Source: Aliiglaciecola sp. 3_MG-2023 (GTDB lineage: Bacteria; Pseudomonadota; Gammaproteobacteria; Enterobacterales; Alteromonadaceae). From it: 64,000 nucleotides of DNA. Under the pieces are notes generated by a model. It worked only from the letters and a program-made list of their open reading frames with translations. It searched no databases and was not told the origin of the DNA. The first letter of the stretch is position 1. The number at the start of each line of letters is the position of its first letter. A program made the position numbers and the translations under genes. This document shows positions 27,310 through 35,320 of this stretch, piece after piece. The stretch is from contig NZ_JAUORV010000021.1 in NCBI RefSeq assembly GCF_030548205.1, positions 1-64,000 of the forward strand, written 5' to 3'.

Positions 27310-27424
27310 GTATCTTCCTCGTACGAATTAAAAATGGTGTTGAATTGAAATTAATAATGATGATTTTACTTAAAAAGCGCCTTGGGGTATACGCTATATA
27401 GACTAAATATAAATAGGTTCTACT

Positions 27425-27913
27425 ATGATGCTGAATAACATAGATAAAACTAAACGTTTGAGTACGGAAGCGCTAGCTGAATTTGTAATGTACTTGTTTA
27501 GTGAGCAAATGCCATTTAATAAGTTACTTGGAATTAAAATAGATAAATTGGGCGTTGATGAAGTTGAGGTAAGATTGCCCTGGAGTGACAAATTAATGGG
27601 AAATCCAATACACAAAATATTACACGGTGGAGTTACCGCTGCAATATTGGATACTGTGGGCGGTGTGATGGCTGTCTTGTATTCCATCAAGGATTTCGAA
27701 GAAATCAGCGTGCAAGAGTTTCAAAACTCGTTTTCCAATCTTGGCACTATCGATATGCGCGTTGATTACTTGCGACCAGGCAAAGGCGAAGAATTCATTG
27801 CTACGGCAAAAGTGATCCGCAAAGGCAAAAAAGTCGCAGTATGCCGCATGGAACTGCATAATGAGACAGGCACTCATATCGCTTTTGGGACAGCCACTTA
27901 TATGGTTGGATAG
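27425..27913 (+). CDS. yigI: YigI-like acyl-CoA thioesterase
   Basis: A 162-residue single hotdog-domain enzyme of the PaaI/YigI group. The active-site region is NPIHKILHGGVTAAILDTVG, a classic hotdog helix, and DYLRPGKGEEFIATAKVIRKG is the matching strand region. YigI of E. coli hydrolyses medium- and long-chain acyl-CoA. The symbol rests on similarity plus context: recQ on one side, and rarD 5 kb away on the other, with an accessory block between them. Confidence 0.8.
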   Translation: MMLNNIDKTKRLSTEALAEFVMYLFSEQMPFNKLLGIKIDKLGVDEVEVRLPWSDKLMGNPIHKILHGGVTAAILDTVGGVMAVLYSIKDFEEISVQEFQNSFSNLGTIDMRVDYLRPGKGEEFIATAKVIRKGKKVAVCRMELHNETGTHIAFGTATYMVG

Positions 27914-27928
27914 CATATGGGCTAATTT

Positions 27929-28012
27929 GGGTTTGTTTGAGACAGCCATGAGGGTTTGTTTGAGACAGCCATAAAAGAAGACTGTCTCAAATTACCAAAA
28001 TAAGACAGCCAT
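27929..28012. repeat. GACAGCCAT repeats left of the transposase
   Basis: A 21-base unit (GGGTTTGTTTGAGACAGCCAT) occurs twice in tandem at 27929-27949 and 27952-27972. A third GACAGCCAT is at 28004-28012, and an inverted, changed copy (GACTGTCTCAAATT) is at 27980-27993. They occupy the gap between yigI and the stop codon side of the transposase gene. Confidence 0.8.
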
Positions 28013-28185
28013 TAAAGTGAATAAGATAAAAATCAGTGAAGACAATAGTTGATAGATGTTTTTAGCGGTTAATGCAAACAAGGTTTCATTGGGTTTGTCA
28101 TTGGAGGGGGTTGGTAAATGTAGCCATTTTTTCAGTAAAAGTAGACTACTAAACTTCATAATTAAACTTATGCTTCTGAAATTGT

Positions 28186-29154
28186 TCAAGGGGTTATTGC
28201 TTTTGCCCCTTTCAATTTGGTGCGCCCTGTATTTCGCCTAAAGCACTCCATAGTCACAGACTCACCCGCAACAACGCCAAAAACATCTTCAAAATTATAT
28301 GTAAGCTCTAACCAGGATTGTTCGTTAGTTACTAACGTTTTTAGTATTGATGGCGGTGCGGTTTTGCTTTTATTTAAAGATACAAACCTTTGAGCGCTAA
28401 AATGAATGAGTTTCAAATAGTCCTTCAAACTATATGGCAGCTCAATTTCTTGATGTTTCGATGAGCGATATTTAAATGGCATTAACGATGGAGGTTGATA
28501 GCCATGACGAAATGCACTCATTCGTCTTTTAATACTCGTATAATCTGAAGTTTCTGGGGAAGAGGCTACTTTGGCACGCATAGGATTTAAATCAACGTAA
28601 ACCATACACGCTGCTAGGGCTTTTTCGTCCAATAGTGCTTGAGACTTAAATCTTCCTTCCCAAAAATGCCCTTTGCAATCGTCCTCTTGATTAGCTTGTC
28701 GAGCAATGGGCTCATTGAGCTCGCGCATAAACCAGCTAATATCGTATAAGCGTTTGCGATAGATGGAAATAGTATTAGCAATGGTTTCTAGTTGAAGATC
28801 AGAAAAATTGTCTGAATTTTCTAGTGTGTAAAATTGTTGAACGAGTTCTGTCGGCCTATGAATTTTCTGCCACCTTTCGAATACTTCAAAATCTGATAAC
28901 GTTAATGCCTGGTCTTTAAATACGTGAAGAACCACATGGACATGGTTACTCATGACTGCATAAGCACATACATCAATGCAAAAAGCAGAGGCTAAGAGAA
29001 GTAATCTATCTTCTACCCATTGACGACGATGTTCGTAATTTTTTCCCGAATACTTATCTTCACCGCATAAAAACGCACGGCGAACGCAGCGAGATACACA
29101 ATGGTAATACGGAGTATCTGCTAGACAGATTTGATGCTTCCTAGGCTGTGGCAT
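28186..29154 (-). mobile_element. RAYT-like HUH (Y1) transposase gene
   Basis: A 322-residue transposase with an IS200-like/REP-associated tyrosine transposase domain. I start it at ATG 29154, six bases after GGAG, giving MPQPRKHQICLADTPYYHCV, a typical start for this group. The HUH metal motif is NHVHVVLHV (about residues 74-82), and a candidate catalytic Tyr is in CMVYVDLNPMRAKV. HFWEGRFKSQALLDEKALAA is also characteristic. It cuts and rejoins single-stranded DNA at hairpin-containing ends in studied relatives. It is longer than the roughly 160-230 residues of classical REP-associated forms. Short GACAGCCAT-type repeats occur on both flanks, inverted relative to each other. No target duplication is visible, which fits this enzyme class. 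Confidence 0.9.
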
Positions 29155-29234
29155 AACTAGCTCCAAATTTATATATCCTTTTGAAGCATACCTCTCTATG
29201 GAATAAACACCAGTCTAGTTTAGGTAGTGTTTTT

Positions 29235-29340
29235 ATGGCTGTCTTAAATTTATGGTGGTTAAACTAAATGGGTTAGTAAGTGCCTGTCCTGTCCACAAGT
29301 GCCTGTCCAGATACAACATTCAACGATATATGCCTGTCCA
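29235..29340. repeat. ATGGCTGTC and TGCCTGTCC repeats right of the transposase
   Basis: ATGGCTGTCTTA at 29235-29246 is the inverse of the GACAGCCAT motif left of the transposase. Three TGCCTGTCC copies follow at 29281, 29300 and 29331, in the same inverse orientation (GGACAGGCA on the minus strand). A degenerate TTTGTCCAAC follows at 29350. They fill the gap before the MscS gene. Confidence 0.75.
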
Positions 29341-29395
29341 AAATAGAATTTTGTCCAACATAGGATTTTTCAAAGATTAATTAGTAGATAGGTTA

Positions 29396-30439
29396 TCAAT
29401 CCTTGTTTTCTTCTTCGGATTGATTGGAAGATTTGATTTTTTGCGTTAAATTTTGAATTTGCAGTTTAAGAGAGTCCTTTTGGTTGTCATCAGCTGTTTT
29501 TAGTTGTTCGCTTAACTCAATTAACTGCGTTTTCAATTGTTCCAAAAGCTGTTCTTTTTGCTCTGCTTCTTCGGCTTTATCGAAAATCACCTGGTCTACT
29601 GAAGAATTATTACTTTCATTGCTAACTTGTTGTTTAGGCGGAATAATTTTGACCTCGTCAGGGAGTTTTCGTTGATTCATAAAACTGGGTGACATAATTT
29701 CTATTGCGTTTTCATGGAGAACGTTCAAAACCTCACGGTTTAAGCGAGTTCTTGAGCTGATTAAACTCTTAACCTCTTCTAATTTTCCGCTGATTTTGTA
29801 AGTTACAGAGAAATCCCCTAACTCAACAATATGCACAAAAGGATCTGATAGTTCACAATTTGTTGCAGCTTGGATTAATAAGGGTTCAATTTTTGAGTTA
29901 TGAATATCGTAACCAAGAGATAAGCTAGTTGAAATAATCGTTCCAGAAGTTCGGGTAACCGTAATGGGGTTTGTAATCATGAATGTGTTTGGTAATGCAA
30001 CTAAATCCCTGACTTCTGTTTGGATTTCAGTATCTAACAGCCCTCGCTCAACAACTCTTCCAAAGTAGTCTCCTACTTGAACAAAGTCACCTGTTTTAAA
30101 AGGTTTTGTAATTCTTAGCATTATCCCCGCGAGTAAATTAGCAAAAATAGTACTTGAAGAAAAAGCAAAAATACCGGAGATGACTAAGCCAATTAAACCT
30201 ATGATTTGATTTCGCGAACTTTCACTCACTGGCAAGGCAAATACTGTTGCCAATACAGCTACTAAGGTCAACCCAAGCATAATTAATTGGCTTGAAAAAA
30301 GCTTTTCGCTTCCCACATCGGTTTTTTTAACTATTAACAGGTAGTTAGCTAGCCAAAGTATAAGTGCCACAATTGAAAGTGTTATCAAAAGCGGTATAAA
30401 AGAGAGTGTTTGTTCTAACAATGAATCTTCTGAAAACAT
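29396..30439 (-). CDS. MscS-family mechanosensitive channel
   Basis: A 347-residue membrane protein. It has about four N-terminal hydrophobic helices (18-40, 50-68, 76-96 and 98-112), the pore-lining and beta-domain signature (FSSSTIFANLLAGIMLRITKP then FKTGDFVQVGDYFGRVVERG, LLDTEIQTEVRDLVALPN), and an MscS alpha/beta C-terminal part. A long Glu/Gln/Lys coiled-coil tail follows (about 275-345). Relatives release osmolytes under hypo-osmotic shock; the tail is an addition of unknown role. It is the last of three minus-strand genes with the ABC1 kinase and a small exported protein. Confidence 0.87.
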   Translation of the reverse strand: MFSEDSLLEQTLSFIPLLITLSIVALILWLANYLLIVKKTDVGSEKLFSSQLIMLGLTLVAVLATVFALPVSESSRNQIIGLIGLVISGIFAFSSSTIFANLLAGIMLRITKPFKTGDFVQVGDYFGRVVERGLLDTEIQTEVRDLVALPNTFMITNPITVTRTSGTIISTSLSLGYDIHNSKIEPLLIQAATNCELSDPFVHIVELGDFSVTYKISGKLEEVKSLISSRTRLNREVLNVLHENAIEIMSPSFMNQRKLPDEVKIIPPKQQVSNESNNSSVDQVIFDKAEEAEQKEQLLEQLKTQLIELSEQLKTADDNQKDSLKLQIQNLTQKIKSSNQSEEENKD

Positions 30440-30469
30440 AAATTATTCCAGCATAAAAATAAGAACAGG

Positions 30470-31801
30470 TTAAATTCTAAACCCTAAATATGGCTCAAAC
30501 ATAGAGCGTAAATCTACCTTAGCTTTGAGTTTCATGGCTAACAAAAATAAACCTCCTAATTTGCGATGTAAAAAAATAGTATCTACAGGAGGCGTATGTA
30601 CATAGCTTTTATCTAAACTCATTTGCGTGCCAATTGCTCGTAGTCTCTCTAGCAAATCGCTTTTTGCAAAGTCGTAAGTACCTGTTAAATAAAGTGGTTC
30701 GCAAGACAAGTAACACATTTCTGTTATATCGCCGCGGGTTTTATCTGACAGGGAAGTTGTCATTAAACCCAGTTCTAGGGCCTGACTTTCTATTCCTTTT
30801 TTATCGTTGTGATATCCAGCCTGCATCAATTTTAGATAATTACGGGCCATTGATTTGTTGTATTCTCGAGTTGCACCAAAATCCAGCAAAACAACTTTTT
30901 CTTCATGGCTGTCATACAAAAAGTTGGCAAAATTGGGGTCGGTTTGGACGAGTTGAAACTCAAACAATTCTTTGAAAAAAAGTGAGAAAAGAGCACTAGC
31001 AATACTATTGCGCAGTGATTGATTTGCGTCACAAAGAGCTTCGATTGGCTCGCCATCTAAAAATGTCATTGCTAGTACTGAATGGCTGCTTAATTCAGGA
31101 ATCCAGTTAGGAATTAGAAATCGAGTATCACCCTCAATTAGCTTGGCATACCGCTGTAAACGTTGTCCTTCTAAAATGTAATTTGCTTCTTCATGTAATT
31201 GCGCTTTAGCTTCGGATAAAAGGGGGGCTATATCCATCCCCTTGGGCAGGAGGCCTGATAGTTTTATTAAACTAGCAACATTATCCACATCGCTGTCGAT
31301 GCTTTCTTTAATACCTGGGTATTGGACCTTGATGGCCAACCTACGCAAATCGTTGTCAATCGCTTTATGAACTTGACCAATGGAAGCAGACGCTATGGGT
31401 TTTATCTGGAACTGAATAAATTTTTCTTGCCAACTACTTCCCCAATGAGATTGCAAGACAGTTATTAATTCTACTTGTGGCATAGATTTGGCGTCTGACC
31501 TTAAACGAGCTAGCAAATCTGTTAACTCTTTAGGCAGTACATCGCCAGCATCCATTGAAACTAATTGTCCAACTTTCATAGCTGCGCCACGCATTTGCGC
31601 GAGCTGATCAGCAACCCTTTTCATGTTTTTGGGGGTTAGAAGCAAGTCTTTTACTTTTGGTCGATTGCCCTTAGCTAGTTCAGAAACACCTTCTGAAATC
31701 ATGTTTCCTGCAATTCTTGATGCCAAACTTCCCATCTTAGCGAATCGAGAAGCTCGACTTTTCGGTATTTTTGCTTCATCTGTGGGGTGTTTCTTTGTCA
31801 T
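30470..31801 (-). CDS. ABC1 (AarF/UbiB-like) atypical kinase
   Basis: A 443-residue protein of the ABC1/UbiB kinase-like family. The N-terminal KxGQ motif is in AAMKVGQLVSMDAGDVLP. An Ala-rich nucleotide loop follows (KPIASASIGQVHKA), then the invariant Lys in LAIKVQYPGIKESID, the catalytic-loop-like QTDPNFANFLYD and the metal-binding VLLDFGATREYN. UbiB itself is longer (about 540 residues), carries C-terminal membrane helices and sits with ubiE/ubiJ, so this is probably a paralogue, not the ubiquinone protein. It is organised as an operon between a small exported protein (5 bases) and MscS (30 bases). Confidence 0.88.
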   Translation of the reverse strand: MTKKHPTDEAKIPKSRASRFAKMGSLASRIAGNMISEGVSELAKGNRPKVKDLLLTPKNMKRVADQLAQMRGAAMKVGQLVSMDAGDVLPKELTDLLARLRSDAKSMPQVELITVLQSHWGSSWQEKFIQFQIKPIASASIGQVHKAIDNDLRRLAIKVQYPGIKESIDSDVDNVASLIKLSGLLPKGMDIAPLLSEAKAQLHEEANYILEGQRLQRYAKLIEGDTRFLIPNWIPELSSHSVLAMTFLDGEPIEALCDANQSLRNSIASALFSLFFKELFEFQLVQTDPNFANFLYDSHEEKVVLLDFGATREYNKSMARNYLKLMQAGYHNDKKGIESQALELGLMTTSLSDKTRGDITEMCYLSCEPLYLTGTYDFAKSDLLERLRAIGTQMSLDKSYVHTPPVDTIFLHRKLGGLFLLAMKLKAKVDLRSMFEPYLGFRI

Positions 31802-31806
31802 AAGGG

Positions 31807-32181
31807 CTAATTTTTAAGACTTGGGTAGCGTTCGGATAACTCAGTTTCGAAGGTTACACAAGCAGGTGTTTGACCGGCATTTTCAATCTCTTCACAACTT
31901 AGTTTCGTTATTGAATCGATACATGCTATCGCTGAGTCTTCATACTCTGCGTTCCCTTTTACTGCGTTTACATCCATCATACTTTTACACATATTGTCTA
32001 CCATGCCATCTACCATCGCGCGCATTTCAGGCGGAACCTCATCTGATGCCACCATTTTTTCTTTCACACAAACTTTTATGTGATCGCATAAACGTATTGA
32101 AGCCTCTTCAATATTTTCAGCAAAGGTTACAGAAGGCAGCATAGTTGAAAAAAAAGTTATCAATGTAATTGAACGCAGCAT
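31807..32181 (-). CDS. Small Cys-rich exported protein
   Basis: A 124-residue protein, not recognised as a named family. I start it at ATG 32181, behind AGGA, giving a signal peptide (MLRSITLITFFSTMLPSVTF, cleavage near AENI). The longer frame to 32310 would place repeat DNA in the coding region. The mature part has six Cys spread over about 90 residues (RLCDHIKVCV, NMCKSM, IACIDS, LSCEE, PACVTFE) and is acidic and helical, suggesting a disulfide-held periplasmic domain. It is first of the three-gene group with the ABC1 kinase and MscS. Its promoter lies in or beside the TGCCTGTCC repeats. Confidence 0.7.
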   Translation of the reverse strand: MLRSITLITFFSTMLPSVTFAENIEEASIRLCDHIKVCVKEKMVASDEVPPEMRAMVDGMVDNMCKSMMDVNAVKGNAEYEDSAIACIDSITKLSCEEIENAGQTPACVTFETELSERYPSLKN

Positions 32182-32222
32182 AATAGATCCTTGTTGTTTA
32201 ACGATATGAGCAAAGCTATTGT

Positions 32223-32394
32223 AGGACATCCATCGTTGGACAGGCATATTAGTCACCAACTGATTTTGCGATAAACGTAAAACCATGCCTGTCTCAAATA
32301 TACATCTCAAACATGCCTGTCCAAGGTGGAATTAACATGCCTGTCCAAGGTGGAATTTACTACCTCCCACGTTGATGTTTTGGGATGCCTGTCC
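32223..32394. repeat. TGCCTGTCC / GGACAGGCA repeat cluster
   Basis: GGACATCCATCG at 32223 is the motif of the 43.4-43.9 kb array. GGACAGGCAT follows at 32238. ATGCCTGTC copies are at 32284, 32313, 32337 and 32385, the middle two being part of a 24-base direct tandem (ACATGCCTGTCCAAGGTGGA repeated with period 24). The cluster fills the gap between the exported protein gene and the DUF3010 gene. It links the two repeat families seen elsewhere in the window. Confidence 0.75.
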
Positions 32395-32526
32395 AAGTTA
32401 TGAATTCAAAATAGAACAAATTGACGAGAAAGTCAGCAAAGGGTTTCAAATTGCTTGAGATTTAGTTGCAATAACTTGGAGTAACATGGGGTATAATTGT
32501 GAAAAGTGTTTTGTTTAGGAGAAGTT

Positions 32527-32982
32527 ATGAGAATTTGTGGTGTTGAACTTAAAGGTAGTGAAGCCAATTTATGTTTGTTGTCTTTGGAGAATGACGTGTT
32601 TCATATTCCAGATTGCCGTGCGCGCAAATTAACCTACTCCAAACAGGATTCAACCGAAGACGTACGAGAATTTCAATTTGCCTTTAAAAAATTGATGGAA
32701 GACTACAAAATCGATGCGGTCGTTATCCGTGAACGTCCTACTAAAGGTAAGTTCGCGGGCAGCGCAACTGGCTTTAAAATGGAAGCGGCAATTCAGTTAA
32801 TTGAAGGATTAAAAGTCGAGGTTTTAACCCCTACATTTATTAAAGAGATTATAAAGCGTAACCCTATTCCAGTGCTTTTTTCGGAAACTGGTTTAAAAAT
32901 GTTTCAAGAAGTGGCGTTTACCACTGCTTTTGCCTACTTGATGAAAGAAAAGTTCGGAATGGAACAGCAACCTCCAGCATAA
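32527..32982 (+). CDS. DUF3010 family protein
   Basis: A 151-residue soluble protein. Start at ATG 32527, where AGGAG is six bases upstream; the longer frame back to 32506 is less likely. It begins MRICGVELKGSEANLCLLSL and has YKIDAVVIRERPTKGKFAGS and KMEAAIQLIEGLKVEVL segments. These are characteristic of DUF3010, a gammaproteobacterial family that looks like a RuvC/RNase H-type fold but has no shown activity. It stands between repeat-rich DNA and rarD. Confidence 0.85.
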   Translation: MRICGVELKGSEANLCLLSLENDVFHIPDCRARKLTYSKQDSTEDVREFQFAFKKLMEDYKIDAVVIRERPTKGKFAGSATGFKMEAAIQLIEGLKVEVLTPTFIKEIIKRNPIPVLFSETGLKMFQEVAFTTAFAYLMKEKFGMEQQPPA

Positions 32983-33143
32983 ACGTCTTGGATATTTTGC
33001 TTGTAATTGAGCAATAGGATTCCCTTTTAGTCAGTTTGTAATGGATATTTGATAGGTTTAGAGAGGATATTAAGGATGTTCTCTTGGTTATGAAATCTTA
33101 AAAAGTCACTCTTTCGTTCATATTTTCTGGTTGTTGTCATTTC

Positions 33144-34043
33144 ATGTCTGATAAATCTCTCAAAATAGGCGTCGCTCTTGCTGTCGCAGCATACGCCATG
33201 TGGGGCTTTGCCCCTTTATATTTCAAGCTTTTGATGGTGATGCCTGCGGCAGAGATTTTGGTACACAGAGTCGTATGGTCAGCTTTGCTATTAGTTATTT
33301 TAGTGTTTGGATTTAAACAGATAGCTAAGGTTAAATCTGCATTGAAGAACCCGAAAGTCATAAAGGTATTGTTATTTTCTGGGGTACTGCTGGCTGGCAA
33401 TTGGCTGTTATTCATTTGGGCTGTAAATAATGGGCATCTACTCGATGCAAGCTTAGGTTATTATATCAATCCCTTGCTCAATGTTTTTCTGGGTAGAATA
33501 TTTTTAGCCGAACGATTACGCAGAATGCAAAAAGTTGCTGTGATAATTGCACTTTTGGGTGTATTGATTCTGCTATTTTCCTATGGTGAATTACCCTGGA
33601 TCGCACTCCTTCTGGCCTCTAGTTTTGGAATTTACGGTCTTCTTCGAAAACAGGTTGCAGTGGATTCCCTGCCTGGTTTATTAATCGAAACTATGATGAT
33701 GTTGCCATTTGCGTTCTTATATTGGATATTTTTTGCATCACAAATGAGCAATATGTTTAGTAATGAAGTGGCCCTAAATGGGTTATTGATTGGCGCTGGA
33801 ATTATCACCACAGCCCCATTGTTATGCTTTACAGGCGCGGCTCGACGCATACGCTATTCAACTTTAGGTTTTTTTCAGTATATCGGGCCAAGCATCATGT
33901 TTATCTTGGCTGTCTATTTGTTTGGAGAGCCTTTGCATGAAGCTCGTATGGTGACTTTTGGGTTTGTTTGGTTAGCTCTAGTAATTTTTAGTTTCGATTC
34001 TTATCGTGCCTATCGAAAGTCGTTAAAGTCATTGGCTGTCTAA
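33144..34043 (+). CDS. rarD: EamA-family transporter RarD
   Basis: A 299-residue inner-membrane protein with ten hydrophobic helices in two EamA repeats. It shows the RarD signature AAYAMWGFAPLYFKLL at the N-terminus, RVVWSALLL, WAVNNGHLLDASLGYYINPL around residue 95, and STLGFFQYIGPSIMFILAVY near 245. E. coli RarD was named for a chloramphenicol-sensitivity phenotype; its true substrate is unknown. Its link with yigI and recQ is conserved in part here. It converges with the GGDEF gene three bases away. Confidence 0.94.
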   Translation: MSDKSLKIGVALAVAAYAMWGFAPLYFKLLMVMPAAEILVHRVVWSALLLVILVFGFKQIAKVKSALKNPKVIKVLLFSGVLLAGNWLLFIWAVNNGHLLDASLGYYINPLLNVFLGRIFLAERLRRMQKVAVIIALLGVLILLFSYGELPWIALLLASSFGIYGLLRKQVAVDSLPGLLIETMMMLPFAFLYWIFFASQMSNMFSNEVALNGLLIGAGIITTAPLLCFTGAARRIRYSTLGFFQYIGPSIMFILAVYLFGEPLHEARMVTFGFVWLALVIFSFDSYRAYRKSLKSLAV

Positions 34044-34046
34044 CTT

Positions 34047-35303
34047 TTATTTTAATTTTGTTGCTGTATCACCAATCACTCTATTCCGTCCTTGGGCTTT
34101 AGCGCTATACAGGTGTTCATCTGCTATCGTTAGCATTGATTCTATCTTTTTATTGGCACGACTGGTAACCCCAATGCTGAGGGTACAGGAGTGACTTATC
34201 CCTTTGCTTTTGATGATCTTTTTACTCACCGCATCTCTAAATGCATCTAGCAGCTTTATTGCTTGCCCATGATCAACTTCTGCCATAAAAATACAAAACT
34301 CTTCACCACCGAAACGTGAATAATGAAAAGGTGAAAAATGTCGAACAATCATCTTCGACACCTCTTTCAAAACCACATCTCCATAGTCATGGCCAAAGGA
34401 ATCGTTGATTAACTTAAAATTATCTAAGTCTATTAATGCCAATGACATAGGTGCCTGTCCACGCTGTAAGCTATGGCTCACTTTGTTGAAAAAATGACGT
34501 CGGTTAGGTAGTCCGGTTAAATAATCCGAATTGGCAGCTCGCCGAATGGCCTCTATTTGCTCTATATGTTCTACGTTTTGAACGATGCGGCAAAAAAACT
34601 CTTCATGACAATAGGGTTTGCGCAGAAAGTCATTAGCTCCACTTTTGATAAACTGAGCAAATAAGGATGAACTTGTATTAGTCGATAAACCAATAATGCT
34701 CAATTGGTCTTTGTCGTAACGTTTTCTCGCTTCAGAGACTAATTCCAATCCCGACGAATCTGCCAACTCTTCCTCAACTAACATTAATTTTATAAGTGGG
34801 TGTCTCATTAGAAGGTCGAGGGCTTGTTTGGCGCTTGAGGTGTCATAGGTGATGAAATTGTGGCGTGCTAATAAGGACGATTGAATTCCACGATTGTGCC
34901 TGGATTTATCCACCACCAATACGCCAATTTGTTTGTTTTTTTCTAATCTGATTAATAATCGGCTTAGGTATTCGAACATTTGTGCATTTTGTTTTGGAAT
35001 ATAGTCAACAACCGATTTTGCTAATATATTCTCACGTATATCCTCTTCAACTTCGCTGGTGATGACGATGGTAGGGATGAATGCACTAATGGTATAGTTT
35101 ATTGCCTGTCCATGGGGGGCGTCGGGAAGACAATAACCAACAACCGCACATAGGTATAATTCTGGAGAGGTGGTTTCGAAAATGACTTTGGCTTGAGCCA
35201 AGGTGTTAGCTAACACAACATCTAAGTTTGCTTTACCAATGACGCGCTTAAGTACGCGCACGCTCGACTCATTATCTTCTATTAATAGGACTTTAAATCT
35301 CAT
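34047..35303 (-). CDS. Diguanylate cyclase with two degenerate receiver domains
   Basis: About 418 residues from ATG 35303 (MRFKVLLIEDNESS), which begins 17 bases after the uvrD stop; the longer frame would overlap uvrD. Domains in order: REC1 (about 1-120), REC2 (about 125-245), GGDEF (about 260-415). The GGDEF motif is intact (SRFGGEEFCIFM, with LIDLDNFKLINDSFGHDYGD), so cyclic di-GMP synthesis is likely. REC1 reads VVGYCLPD where the phospho-Asp should be (Gly instead), and REC2 reads LVEEELAD (Glu instead). Their Lys residues (IPKQN, RKPYC) are kept. No RxxD inhibitory site precedes GGEEF. It follows uvrD on the same strand. Confidence 0.9.
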   Translation of the reverse strand: MRFKVLLIEDNESSVRVLKRVIGKANLDVVLANTLAQAKVIFETTSPELYLCAVVGYCLPDAPHGQAINYTISAFIPTIVITSEVEEDIRENILAKSVVDYIPKQNAQMFEYLSRLLIRLEKNKQIGVLVVDKSRHNRGIQSSLLARHNFITYDTSSAKQALDLLMRHPLIKLMLVEEELADSSGLELVSEARKRYDKDQLSIIGLSTNTSSSLFAQFIKSGANDFLRKPYCHEEFFCRIVQNVEHIEQIEAIRRAANSDYLTGLPNRRHFFNKVSHSLQRGQAPMSLALIDLDNFKLINDSFGHDYGDVVLKEVSKMIVRHFSPFHYSRFGGEEFCIFMAEVDHGQAIKLLDAFRDAVSKKIIKSKGISHSCTLSIGVTSRANKKIESMLTIADEHLYSAKAQGRNRVIGDTATKLK

Positions 35304-35320
35304 TGGCCATTCAGCTAGTT

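Noticed and set aside
30470-31801. Assigning the ABC1 kinase as ubiB
   Set aside because: It is about 100 residues shorter than UbiB, lacks the C-terminal membrane helices, and is not with ubiE/ubiJ.
34441-35115. TGCCTGTCC copies inside the diguanylate cyclase gene (about 34451 and 35104)
   Set aside because: They encode ordinary GQA peptides in a conserved reading frame, so two short matches may be chance and not inserted repeats.
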